Counted from the stretch's first letter, positions 34,249 through 46,051 are shown. The stretch: 64,000 nt of DNA from Wurfbainia villosa (GCA_025175895.1 CM046000.1:99122753-99186752); one strand, 5' to 3'. Made by a program: numbers and translations. The notes: generated by a model from the letters alone, not told the origin.

Positions 34249-35917
34249 CTAGCATGAATCGATCAAGCTCCTAGAAACCCAATACCTATTGGAGCTCCTT
34301 GGATTTACTAGGTATTTCTTAGGGATAACCTCCCTAGATACCCTCCTAATGACCCTTCTAGGCTTGGTAGCCTTGGTCATTTGGGTCTTACCTAGGTTAA
34401 CTCTAGGGGTGACTCCCCTTGTAACCTTCTTAGTGGCCTCCCTAGGTTTCCTTGAAACTTTAGCCACTAGGCACACATCTTGATTACCCTTAGGGATGAC
34501 TTCCCTAGTAACCTTGGTCTTCCTAGACCTAGGTTGTATTCCATAATCAAATGGAACACTATGGTAGATCTTTTTAGGCTTAGGCTTGCCTTTTGATGAT
34601 TCTTGTTTTCTAGGCCTTTGACTTTGACTCTTAGACCTAGATTTTTTATCACTTGACCCTATAATTGAATTTTGCATCTTTGCAAGGGTCATTTCAAGTT
34701 TTTCAAGCCTTGACTTCAAGACTTGGTTTTCTAACTCTAATTGTCCAATTTTTGATTTTTCATCTATTCTTTGGACATGAGCCTTCCTAGGCATATGCCT
34801 AGTCCATTTAGGATTAATGCCTAGGTGATCTCCTATTTTCCTAATAGATTCCCTAGGTAAGGTTTTTCTAGGGACATTAGTCTCAAATTTCTCCTTATTT
34901 TTAACATTGTAGCTCTTAGCCCATAAACAATAAAATTTATTATTTTTACTAGCATGCTCCTTATGGACAAAAGAAAGAGTATTTAAATTATTTCTAGCAT
35001 GCTTTTTGACATTAATTGAAGAAGAAACATACTTAAAAGTTACCTTAGGTTTGCCTTAGCTCCCCCTACATTTGATGCTCATTCTTGACCTTTTTTCTTC
35101 CCCTTAGGGCATTGACTCCTATAGTGCTCCTTTTGATGACACTTGAAGCAAATGATGTGCTTCTTGCTTCTTCTAGTGGGGGCATCGGTAACCTTGACTT
35201 TTTCGTTGCCTTTTGGTGTCGGAGGACTTTTCTTGACTCTTTTAAGATATTTACTCTTGTAATGTCCTACTTTCCTACACTCAAAGCATATAATGTGATT
35301 TTTAATATTAACGGAAATGCTTGAGTTACCTAGGTCAATGGTGGTGGAAAGGGCCTCTTGAGCTCGTTCATCACTTCTCCCAGAAGTAGATGGCTCTCCT
35401 TGCTCTTGCCCTTGTTCCGGAGTAGACGGTCCCTCCTCCCCCTCAAACCTTGAAGTGGAGGCTTCTTCCATCTCTTCTTCCTATTTCGATCCGGATGTTG
35501 ATTCCCTATCAACCTCCGAACCCTCAAGCTCTTGGAAGGATGAGCTCTCTTCCTCCTCTTCCTTATCTTCTTGGACTAAGTGAGGCTCTTCATGGAATTT
35601 TGTCAATTTGTTCCTTATCTCCTTGGCATCTTTGCAATCTCCTATCTTGATCAAAATATCATTAGGAATTATATTAAGCAAAATACTCATTACCTTATTA
35701 TTGATGTTGTAATATCGGAGTTGGTCTTGGCTCCAATTCTTCTTGATTTTTTTCCCTTCTTCTTCTTTTGGAATGTCAAAGCCTACTAAGACACTAATCC
35801 AATTTTCAAAGTCACACATTAGAAAGTGCATCATTCTACCTTTCCAATACGCGAAATCTTCGCGGTCGAAGGACGGTGGAATGTGATGTCGTCACCCAAT
35901 CTTTCTTAGAAATTCAT
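34249..35917 (-). pseudogene. gag of outer gag-only element
   Basis: It reads right to left. The N-terminal part near 35875-35810 gives FAYWKGRMMHFLMCDFENW. The frame 35834-35481 continues to an acidic linker. The frame 35471-35079, in phase with it after one stop, has two zinc knuckles, CFECRKVGHYKSKY (last Cys changed to Tyr) and CFKCHQKEHYRSQC (Gly to Glu). After a frameshift, 34794-34249 gives a coiled coil (LELENQVLKSRLEKLEMTL), a Lys/Arg-rich tail and RYWVSRSLIDSC. The probable start ATG at 35917 is out of phase by a small indel. Lengths and order match the inner element's gag. Confidence 0.78.
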
Positions 35918-35970
35918 CTTCTTCCCTCTAGCACGTTTGCTCCCTCGGATGCGAAGCCGGTGAAGAGCGA

Positions 35971-35987
35971 CCCACTCTGATACCAAT
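35971..35987 (-). promoter_or_regulatory. primer binding site of outer element
   Basis: CTCTGATACCAAT reads ATTGGTATCAGAG on the minus strand, next to the LTR at 35988. Confidence 0.85.
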
Positions 35988-37494
35988 TGTAGGGGATCTC
36001 GTGACCGCTAGAGGGGGGTGCATAGCGTCGGCGTTGCTTGATGGATTATGATCGTTTGTGCTTGCTACAAAATATGTTATACATAGCGGAAATAGAAATA
36101 ATAAAACAAATACAACACAAACACAAGCACAACACTACGATGTAACGTGGTTCGGAACCAAATGGTTCATACTCCACGGATTGAGCTCAAGCGAGCTCTA
36201 GCGAACTCTAGCGATGCAACAAACACCACTAATCAATAACACTCCTTCTTGACAATAAGTCGGAGGTGGAGAAACCTCGTACAAGTGATTACAAAAGAAA
36301 TACACGGAAATACAAGCAAAATACAAAGAAATATAAAGAATACTTTACAAACTAGGGTTTGAGCGCTTTGCTTATTGGTTGCTTGAACAAGCTTGAAGGA
36401 CCCTGAAATGCACCTACAATTCGCCTTTAAATTGCCTCAAGAAATCTCTCCAAGAACCATTAGTCGGATCTCCCACGAACAGATCCTTTTAACTTGCATC
36501 GAGCGAGATTTCCACCTGGAAATTGACTGCCATAAGGCCCAGTCGACTGCCAACACTGTTGTTGTGAGACAACGGCTCGATCCACGTTGGAAAAATTCCA
36601 ATAGGACTCTCATCGATCATCGCCAACATTAGCGATCCTCTCGCCCGGCACCGTGTCGGCGCCATGGCTCACGGGCGTTGTGCTCGCGGCGAACCATCGA
36701 TCGTAGTCGTCCATGGCGATCGATGATCATCCCATCGATCATTGCTCCAATGAGTGTCATTGCCCAGCCGAGCATTTTCAGCCCTTAAATGACAGTCGAG
36801 CTCTAGTCAACTCATGACAGTCGAACCATCTATAATGTCAGTCGACTGCCAACCTCAAACATAAGGTTTTAACCCAAGTATAGTGTCCTCATACTTGCTA
36901 GACCACCCTTAGCCTAGACCTAAGCCTTCTAGCCACCTCCGTCAGCCTCGCTCCTATTGGGTCCCTCCAAGTCATCCATGACTTGTTCATCCATACGCTA
37001 GCCTTCAGGTGCTTCCATCGACTATTGTCATGCTAACGGTGTCTACACTGCCAAAGCACATTGGACTTACGCTGTCAAGACTCCCGCTTGAACTTTACAC
37101 CGCCAACTATTGGACTTATGCCGCCAAGACTCCCACTTGGACTTTACGCCGCCAATATTTCCCTTGGACTTTCCAAATGCCAAGACTCAAGCTTGAACTT
37201 TTCCTTTCCAACCCATGTTGGACTTTCCATGCCAAGACACATGCTTGGACTTTTCCTTTGCCAAGACTCATGCTTGGACTTTCCTTGCCAACCCATGTTG
37301 GACTTTCCCTTGCCAAGACTCATGCTTGGATTTTACATGCCAAGTACTCAAGACTTGGACTTTCCATGCCAAGTGCCTATGACTTGGACTTTACCATGAC
37401 AATCACATTGTCATATGTTTTTGTCGAACATCAAAACATTGCTCGAGTCAAACTCAAATACGGTCAATCATGACCTGGGCCGATTTCACCAACA
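35988..37494 (-). repeat. 5' LTR of outer gag-only element
   Basis: The LTR is 1507 bp. The end motif is at 36006-36027. The region 36600-36775, where the partner LTR has CAGTCGACTG repeats, is altered to GATCGATG-like words and GC-rich text. The CCAAG...CTTGG array is at 37055-37395. Confidence 0.88.
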
Positions 37495-37710
37495 TATCTG
37501 TATGTATCAGTTCTAAAGTGCTACTACACTGTCTTGCACCTTTATTCCTTTTGTTAGTTATTTCTCCTTTGACACACTTTATGCAGACATCAAAGTCTAA
37601 CATGTTTAAAGAATGGAGAATTCTTTGTGACATTAACCTTTCTAGGCATTGTCTAGATATACGTCCTAAATGTCTATGTCACAATATGAACGAATTCTCA
37701 TAAATCAAAT
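37495..37710 (-). pseudogene. integrase fragment of an older copia element (right piece)
   Basis: Read on the minus strand from about 37700 to 37510, the sequence gives HRHLGRISRQCLERLM and ILHSLNMLDFDVCIKCVKG, followed by STLELIHTDICG. This is the zinc domain (CxxC of the HHCC motif) and the first catalytic Asp of a copia integrase that is not a Sirevirus. One TGA stop precedes the first His, and one zinc-domain His appears changed to Arg. The next residues lie at 24185-24234, so the outer gag-only element inserted inside this integrase. The first five bases are the target duplication. Confidence 0.7.
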
Positions 37711-39239
37711 TTTATTTTGTACCTATACTGTACTTTATATCATTGTCTGTGAGAGTTATAGTGTTTAATCTAGCTCATTAAATAGGGAATGTGTTCCAAT
37801 AAATATATATTGAATTTTAGAAAATATTAAATGTTCCATTTCCAAATGAACAAGTGTATCTTTATTTGTCCAAGCAAGAAATGGAAAGTAAATTCTGCCT
37901 AAATGACGAAATAACCAGTATATTTTCCAAAACTCAAACTACATAGGTCCCTAAACAAAGCTGAAAATAATTATAGTAGTCACTGTAATTTTCTTGCCGT
38001 TAATTTATAGATGTATATTTCACCATCAATGAGCAATTGTTACTAAGACAACCATACTAAGCGACACCAATATATGTGATAGCTCCAATGTCTATCTACT
38101 AAGTGTCATTAGGTACAATGATAAAATTGACTTTTAAACTAACCTAACTGAGAAGTTTAATACCATACATTGCAGTTTTAATACCCTTACTCATATTGAT
38201 GGTCTTTTTATATTCAGTAGAAAAAACTTAAGTTATTAGAATATTGATGTTATAGGTAGATACGTTATGTGCACTAAATATAAAAGAGAGTATACCAACA
38301 TGTAACTTTACTTTATTGCCAAGAACATAAAGAGATAATAATAAATAATGTGTATAATACACATGTCTAAATATGTATGGGCTAAATAAGATACCATGTA
38401 TAACACTACACTTAGTCTTTGGATTGTAGTGTAACTTATTAGAGGTACTCTCTAAATTATAGCTCATGATAATTTTCATTAGTTACATCATGTGCCTTCC
38501 TTTGGTCCAACATATGATATACATAACTAAATTATCCCTTATATAAACTATATCTGTCTGAGTCTATGGTTTACAAACTCTTGATCTACCACACAGAATG
38601 TCTTCCTTTGAGTCGACACCCTGTGCGTATGATCTATAACAAAATTTATCAACCTATTGATCTATCACACAAAATATCTTCCTTTGGGCCGATATTTTGT
38701 ACATATAATCAACAGAATTTATTAAGCTATTGATCTGTCATACAAAGAGTCTTCTTTTGGGCCAACATCTTGTGTGCATGATCAATAAAATTTATCAATA
38801 AAATATGTTCTTTATATGTAAACCATTTCTAACATATGTCTGACATAAATATAACTTTTCTCTGGCCAATTATATTTAACATAGATATACATCTATCAAC
38901 ACAGTATGTCCTAAACCTCACTAATAGTTCTTACTTTGGTGATAATTATTAGTTTGAAATAGAATCATATGTGTAAATAAATATTTTAGAAAATCTAGTA
39001 AACTCAACTGTACTTTAGTAGCCTTATGATGTAGAAAACGACCATAACATCGGACTAAAAACTTCGGAGCCTCCGAAAAGGCACTAAACGACGTTTTTAA
39101 GGTCCAAAACAAGCTGTTACGGGGGGTAAACCCCACGGTAAGACACATGGATCTTTGAACGAGCTTCGAAACACAACCGAGAATGCCTTAAAACTCATCT
39201 CGAGCGAAAAGTTATGGTCTCCGAAAGTTTCCTACGTCA
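37711..39239 (-). other. degraded internal region of older copia element
   Basis: This is AT-rich sequence without a credible frame. It lies between the integrase fragment and the probable PBS and LTR, so it should be the remains of gag, protease and leader, but I cannot recognise those domains. It holds the triple repeat listed separately. Confidence 0.4.
38580..38803. repeat. three diverged ~75-bp tandem repeats
   Basis: Each unit begins TTGATCT(A/G)(C/T)CA(C/T)ACA, then has GTCTTC(C/T)TTTG(A/G)G and ends AT(C/A)AACA(A/G)AATTTAT. Units are at about 38582-38656, 38657-38733 and 38734-38803. Confidence 0.7.
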
Positions 39240-39480
39240 AAACGTGCTCGAACTCATTCACACTCATCATCAGTCGAATGAGAGTTATGTCAATCAACTG
39301 ACATATATCAGTCGACTGGTTTTGTGCCTGAGTTTGAGCACATCAGTCGACTTCCATTTATGATAGTCGACTGCTATGTGCAGTCGAGCTCAATTTTAGG
39401 TACAACGGTCGACTAATGATTGTCATCAGTCGATTGGTGCAAGGCAACAGTCAACCGATCGACGACTTAATGCGATTTTC
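39240..39480. repeat. CAGTCGACTG-type palindrome cluster in older copia leader
   Basis: Six or more full or partial copies (for example 39310-39319, 39342-39351, 39365-39374) are spaced by 20-40 bases. It is the same motif as in the Sirevirus LTRs, here about 250-490 bases from the LTR on the internal side. Confidence 0.65.
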
Positions 39481-39727
39481 CTAGGACAAATATGACGGTT
39501 TTACCACAAACGACGGCAGTTATGCTACCGTTCTTTGTGTTCTTCGTCAGAAAATACAAAATCAAAGATCTAGCGCCTAAAACTAGATTTCCTATTTACG
39601 TTTTCGTCAAATAATCATCGTTTTGCGACAAAAGATCCAAATATTGCGCAAAATCGATGAAAAACGACGAAAACTCCAACCTAACGCCAAATAAATCGAT
39701 AAAACAACCTAACTTTGATATCAATTG

Positions 39728-40236
39728 ATGGAAATCCACGAATCTAAGCATATATACAAGAAAACCAAATAGAATACAGTACGATTCGTGGAGTAGATCT
39801 AGTTTGATCGAATTTCTTTGGCAACAAAAAAATAGAAAACGAAACAATAGCATAATTAACGGAACCTGATTACAACGGAATAGCCATTGTTCCTCTTCCT
39901 GTGATCCACGTCATCGTTCTTGCGAAGAAGGAAAGAGCAGATCCTCCATAGGGTTCTGGAGTGACGGCGTCGTAAACTTCTTGCCGTTAGAATGCGAGGA
40001 GTCTGTCATAATGTTAGTCCCTACAGGGACCATGCCCTATATATAGAAAACAAGTCGGATCCGTTATCGGTCAATCATCAATAACGAATTTATTTTATAA
40101 CGGATTCTACACATTAAATCGGACCATATCAAATAATCAAAATTTACAAATCAATAAGTAGATCATTTAATCGTGTTCGAATCAATACGGTACAATCGAA
40201 TCGTTACAATAATCATATATAAGTCCACCGCTAACA
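39728..40236 (-). repeat. probable 5' LTR of older copia element
   Basis: GATATCAAT at 39717-39727 reads ATTGATATC on the minus strand, a PBS (ATTGGTATC) with one change. The putative LTR (509 bp) starts TGATGG and ends CTAACA at 40236, giving TGTTAG at its minus-strand start. A partner LTR is not seen, so the borders are provisional. Confidence 0.45.
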
Positions 40237-41661
40237 TTTAAAACTAAGAAGAAGATTGCAGACTCATCATAATCCGCGGAACATGGGTTTCTCCTCAAAA
40301 CGATGGGATCCATTGAGCTGTAGAAACAAGGAAAAGTGATTATGGTTATTTTTTATTCGTATAGAATTCGGCAGATGAACTTTAAGGGAGCGCCCACAAG
40401 GCAAGATTTCAGTGTTTTTTTTGTTTCTATTTACTCAGTGTTGTGTGGGATTCGATGTTAGCCTTGCTTACGTGTGCTTGTGTGGTTGTTGTATGAACCA
40501 TATTTCTGTATTAAAGTCCAAACACTAGAGATTATAATTGGGTGGTAGCTAGCTTTTTGGGTGTGTTCCCGTACTGATCGAGTTGAGATTGCAATTCATT
40601 TGAGTTTTGATTTTTAGGTTGCGATAGACTGCAAGACATATTTGGCAACAGAATTTAGGTGCAGTCCTTGTTTTTTGGGTTCAGATTTCATTTGAGTCTT
40701 TTTTTTTTTTTCCGCATCCGCAAGTAAAGTTGGATGGTTGCAAATATGCAAAAGATAAGTATAAGCCAATCTCTGTCAAAAATAAAGTGTTTATCTTCTT
40801 ATATCAATATGACACCATGATTTATTTCTCTTTTATACAATCATGGAATCCACTTTGAGGAGCGCTTTGAATAAACGAATCATTTACAAATGATTTTTTT
40901 AAATTTATTTATCAAATAAATTTAAAATATAATTTATACATATTAGTGGTCTATTTTTAGAATATTTGTCTGGGATAAAAACCGAACTTTGATTTTTTTT
41001 TTCTCTTAAATATTTACCATTGGACCGTGATCCCTTGAAAAAACTAAGAAAGGGTGTGGTCTCCACGGAGATGACGTAGTGATTAAGATATGGTAGAGCT
41101 TATGGATAAGACAAAGTCAACGTATCTTGATCACCACACCAAGGTTCATAGGATCCTCCATGATTTATCTTCCTTACAATGACCATAGGACAGATCGGTA
41201 AGAGCTATTAAATTGACGAATTTCAATTTTTTACGGAGTAATTCTCAGTGTGATTGTATAAAGAAATAATAATGGAGTTAAAGTTTTATAGTTTGTCAAA
41301 TGCGATCCTATAATAATTAAAATTAAAAAATGATCAAACCTAGAAAAATATAAAAATTAATCTCTCTCTTGATTAAACATTAAATCACTAGAGTAACCCT
41401 CTAATTAATTAATTAATTATTTATTTATTTATTTTAAATAATTAAGCTTATATAATTCAATAATAATATTATAGCGTCCCTCGAGGAACTGTGCAATGAT
41501 AAAAAATCGAATTTCAAGACTCAAGTAAGATGTTCGAATTGAATTATTCATTAGAATTCATTTATAATACTTTCTATAATATAATCGATAAAAAATTTTA
41601 ATTGGATCGGACCATCATCAATCTTCAGAATTAATTAGATGGTAAGAATTAGATATCTTGA

Positions 41662-41706
<45 letters not shown>

Positions 41707-41924
41707 TAGCATTAAAAATTCACCTAATCCATACATTTAATTAATTTCCTATCAAGTGGTGACGCATTCCTAAGCAGATACATAGCAAGTTGAAAGTCCT
41801 TTAAAATTCCTAAGCGACTATTGGCTCTTCGAATTATTCGTTTATCCGTAATAAAATTCTTTAATTATTAAAGTTTCATAAAAATCTTTAATTAACTACG
41901 TAAGTAATCTCCAAGGCAAGTCAC
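40237..41924. other. intergenic region upstream of the DUF674 gene
   Basis: I see no gene. It is AT-rich, with a tetranucleotide run (AATT/ATTT) at 41401-41440 and an (ATA)n microsatellite at 41664-41706. 41040-41180 has a weak SINE-like look that I do not call. Confidence 0.5.
41664..41706. repeat. (AAT)n microsatellite
   Basis: About 14 uninterrupted trinucleotide units. Confidence 0.9.
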
Positions 41925-41932
41925 TATAAATA
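41925..41932 (+). promoter_or_regulatory. TATA box of the DUF674 gene
   Basis: TATAAATA lies 101 bases before the ATG at 42033. This would put transcription start near 41960 with a leader of about 70 bases. Confidence 0.6.
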
Positions 41933-42032
41933 TTCCACAGCATTTGCAAAAAATCCAAACAAATTATCTCTGCTCTATCTTTTCCTCCTCTGACGGTGCC
42001 TGAGCTAATTAAGTGCTAACTAGACGACATAT

Positions 42033-43603
42033 ATGGCCACTGATCAGGAGCAAATCACCCTCAAAGTCTTCGTGAACAAGACCAAGAACTGCGTTGCTTT
42101 TATTGAATCGGAGTTGGATTTCGTGGATGTTCTCTTCAGCTTCCTCACGCTGCCTGTCGGCACCGTCATCCGTCTTTTGAACAAGCAATCCTCCCTGGGT
42201 TGCTTCGATAAGCTTTACCAAGGCGTTGAGCAGCTCGATGAGAAATACTTTGCGACGGCAGCGTGCAGATCGATGTTGACGAACCCGGTGAATTCATCTG
42301 GAGTGAAATGCCAGGAACTTAAGATTAATATCCATGAAATCGGAGAGATATATACATGCTTAGACAATTCCTGCTTGTATCGTTCGTTCAGCTATTATTC
42401 AGGCCTCAAATGCGGGTGTGGTAGTGACATTAATAAGGCAGTTAGTTATGATCTGAATCTAGATTATGTTAATTACGAAGAATTTTATGGCGTTTTCATT
42501 GAGGGGGCTAATAAATTTGTTGTTACTGATGCTCTTTGGGTAGAACCGATTAAGCTTTCCATGTTGTCTAGTGTTGATTTGAGCGGCCTCGAAGAGAGAT
42601 GCATAAGAATTGAACGAGCACAGGTAAATTTTCGTTCTCTTCTTAATGTTTTACTCCATTCGCTGATGAGAACTATTAAGGAATTACGATCCTGATAAAT
42701 TCAAACCATGCAGGTTTTGCATATTCTTAAAAGGTCCATCATTTCTGACACTCCACTAACCGATGTTTTATTGTGCAATGGAGGAGATATCTCCCCCAAG
42801 TTTTCAGTTCCTGATCCTCCTGTAGATAGAACAGTTGCAATCAAGGCGTTTGATAGGAAGATTTACAGAATCACGCTGGCCCTCATAGGGAACAAGGTGC
42901 TGTATGCTGGAGCTAATCAGAACTTCGTCAATGAAACCATTGGGTACTTTGAGGAGGCAATTGAGCGGTCGATGTAGGATTGGATGTCTTAATAACTTGT
43001 ATGACAGTGCAGCGCATTTGGGAGATTATTACATGGTTATAGGCTGCGAAGAGAGACTGGTTAATCCTAAGCTTCTGCCATATTTCAGATGCTACAGTCG
43101 AGTCCTTGCAGTAGAAGTGGAGGAGGAAGAAGTTTACTACGCATGTGACTACCGTTGCAGACTAAGCGCAGAGAGGTATTCCTGCAACACAGTTGGTCAT
43201 TTGGGTGAAGAGGCAAAACAGGCACTACTCATAGATCCCAAAACATCACCCGAGGGATTACCTTTTTCCAACGGAAGCTTTTGCAAGGAATTAACGTACA
43301 TGGTGAGCGACGAACTCGTAGTCACCCCGTTCTCCTTTACATCCGTCTTTTCGTTTCATCGGCAAACCTCTGAACCAGTCAAGATGGTAGAGTTGGGCAT
43401 TGGTGAAGAGGAGGTCAGTCTTCTTGCTTCCCATTTATTTACTTTTTGTTGCTCCAATATAATAATGAGTGATATGGATGCTGCTTTCGTTGTTTTCGTT
43501 TCAGGTTCTTGATTTGCTTAGCGCTGCTTTGTCGTCCAAGGCAGCACTAACGGATGCCTTCTTTGCGAGAGCTAATGGCCTTCTCACTTCGATCGGTGGA
43601 TGA
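42033..43603 (+). CDS. DUF674 family protein (three exons, one frameshift)
   Basis: This is a plant-only DUF674 protein of unknown function. Exon 1 (42033-42623, 197 codons) starts MATDQEQITLKVFVNKTKN and has the family hallmark FVDVLFSFLTLPVGTVIRLL near residues 30-49. Intron 1 is 42624-42713 (GTAAAT...GCAG). Exon 2 is 42714-43413 and intron 2 is 43414-43504 (GTCAGT...TCAG). Exon 3 (43505-43603) ends ARANGLLTSIGG. All junctions are phase 0. The second repeat of the family module follows NKVLYAGANQNFVNETIGY. Near 42960-42978 the frame shifts by one base just before IGCLNNLYDSAAHL, so the protein would stop at 42977 as sequenced. All else is intact, so this is either a recent mutation or a sequence error. 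A TATA box lies upstream. Confidence 0.82.
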
Positions 43604-46051
43604 GAAGGCTGAATGATCCATCAGGAGGAAGAGTAAGAGAGAGCGGAGGAAGAAGATAAAAAGAAAAAAAAAAAAAAGTTGAAACCAAATTCTCTGTTCC
43701 ATTTTGTCGCGCGACATTGTTGCTGCCGTTTCGTCATTCAAATGTTTGCAAACAAACTGTTAGTCTATTCCATAAGCTATACTCTCCAAACATAACATTC
43801 ATTTGGGCCTCCTCGTCGGTTCCACAACGTAGACACGGTGAAGCCCAATAAACACACGGTCGACCTTTAATCATACCAACATTTGGATACGGTAGAAAGC
43901 AGATACCCAATCATTGATGGAATTGATCCTTACTCTATTGTATAACTTTTGTACCATGATAATCATATGACTTTTCATGTGAGGACAATGTGATATTCAT
44001 TCTTGTTATTATCCATAGAAAGTCTTCAAAATTAATTCGGTTGATAAATATAAAAGAATAATTATTAATTAAATAAAAATTAATTTTCGAAAAAATTATG
44101 ATCCTGAATTATTGATCGATCATCTTCTTTATATTTATCACTTGGATTCTGATTTAGATACTGTACCGTTTCATTTTTTTATTATTATCCTTAGAAGACA
44201 AATCTAAACATCATTTACTAAAAATTCTGTAGATACAGTAATTATTATTATTTAATAATTAATCTAGATGTTTACATTTCAGTCGTAAATTTTAAAATTT
44301 GATAACCTTTTCATGGATTTATCAATTGAATAAATCTAGAGTAACTTTTACAATATTTATCCCATTTAAAATTCAAATTTATTTATTTTATAATTCCTTA
44401 CCAATGCATGATTGTCAAACAATTGAGTTAGACCTCTTATTTACTTTTATCTACCAAATTAAGAGATTTATTTTGCATATAAAATTATATTTGTTGATGT
44501 TATGAATTAAATTATATTTAGTCATGATTATCAAAAATTCTTAGTGATACCGTAATTTCCAAATTCCGGAATTGAATTCGAATTTCGTCATCATATCTAT
44601 TTACATTCTTTGTATCTACTTATTTGTCTGTATTATGAAAAAAATGACATTATAAAAAAATTTAATTGCAATGCTTGATTATTTAACTAACTAATTTAAA
44701 TACCAATTTAATTTTTAAGTTAAAGACCACATTAATTTAATTTGATAACAAACTAAAATAAAAAATCACTAAAAAGAATAACATAAAATCAAAAGAGCAA
44801 CAATGTGTATCAATTTTTTTTATCATCGAAAACATCTAGCAAACAAGAATAAGGAGATATTATTATGTAATGTTAGCGAAATATTTATCTTTTATGCTAA
44901 AAAAATGATGACAAATGAAGAGAAACCAAACTTGTCATTGAGTTCTCTAGGGGGAATAACATAGATAAAGAAGGAATATAATACAAAGTCCTCTAATTCG
45001 TCACATTTAAATTAGTATAATATTTTTACTTAGATAAATTTTATTTTGAGTTCTTCCCTATTAATTTGAAAATTCTATTTTAGCACCAACATTTTTAAGG
45101 ATTGAAGCATAAACAACAAAGAAAGTGTTTGAAAAAGCTTCAATCAATTTGAATTTAGGCGAAATAAATTGTACAAGGTGTCTATAGAAGTACTAATTCA
45201 TTATGTAGTTAATATAGAAGCGTGGAATGACAAATAAATTAGACTTAAAAGGAATATTGAAGACCTAAAATTGGTTTCTTCGACAATATCATAATTCAAC
45301 AATCTCGGTATAGATAAATTAATTATTCACTAATATACTGATTAACAATATTTAGCAGTGTTCACAGATTGGTGCAAGCAAAATTCTAATGCGCCTCAGC
45401 TTATGAATTGTTCGAGTCAAAGGGAAAAACTAAGACATGAATTAAAGTCGTTTGGAAATCATACTTCATGCCCAAGAAGCATAGCATAGAGTCGTACCTA
45501 AAATTTGAAGGCCCAAATCGAATTTTAAAAAATATATTGATGAATTAATTTTTGAGCCATTTATATTATTTGTTTGGACCCTTTTAAAGAGAGATTTGAA
45601 TTATTTTAAAAATGAATCCGAGGCGACCGCCTCTCTGGCCTTACATCAGATATGACCCTAAGCATAGGTTTACATTGTGGCAGTTAGAATTGTAAATGAA
45701 TCAAACGTTCGTAAATAAATTTAATGTTCAACTTAATAAGTGTTTATTTATGTTCGTTCAATAGACATCAAAGTCGAGTAAATAAATAAACTTTATAAAT
45801 TAAATGAATAAGTTTGAACATATATATTTGACTTGTTAATGTTCATGAATAGTATTTGTAAATAATATTTATAAACATTATTCGTGAACAAAACTCATAA
45901 ACTATGTTAATGAACAAAACTTGTAAAATATATTCATTATCAAATTCATTTATGAATTTATTTTTACTCACTTAAATTATTTATATTAACCAATCAAATA
46001 AATATTAAAATATTAAAATTTCAAACAAACAAATAAATAAACTCGATGCCT
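43604..46051. other. AT-rich intergenic region
   Basis: No gene is seen. A poly-A-rich tract lies at 43660-43676, and a stretch at 45690-45990 has many AAATAAAT-type words. The frames at 43547-43741 (minus) and 44299-44505 have no recognisable content. Confidence 0.5.

Larger units (their letters stand above)
24235..37494 (-). mobile_element. outer gag-only Sirevirus element (minus strand), interrupted by another
   Basis: LTRs are 24235-25775 and 35988-37494, with PBS at 35971-35987, gag at about 35900-34249, a noncoding 3' region (34248-32863 and 26209-25776) and a PPT next to the left LTR. A perfect 5-bp target duplication TATCT flanks it. Without the inner insertion it is about 6.6 kb. 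It has no pol domain. It inserted in the integrase gene of an older copia element. Confidence 0.88.

Noticed and set aside
23683..39480. CAGTCGACTG arrays as recombinase or attachment sites
   Set aside because: No recombinase gene is nearby, and copies lie in LTRs and UTRs with variable spacing.
41040..41180. Possible second tRNA-derived SINE
   Set aside because: B box match is poor and no tail or duplication is clear.
42009..42221. Minus-strand frame within DUF674 exon 1
   Set aside because: It is a shadow of the real exon on the plus strand.
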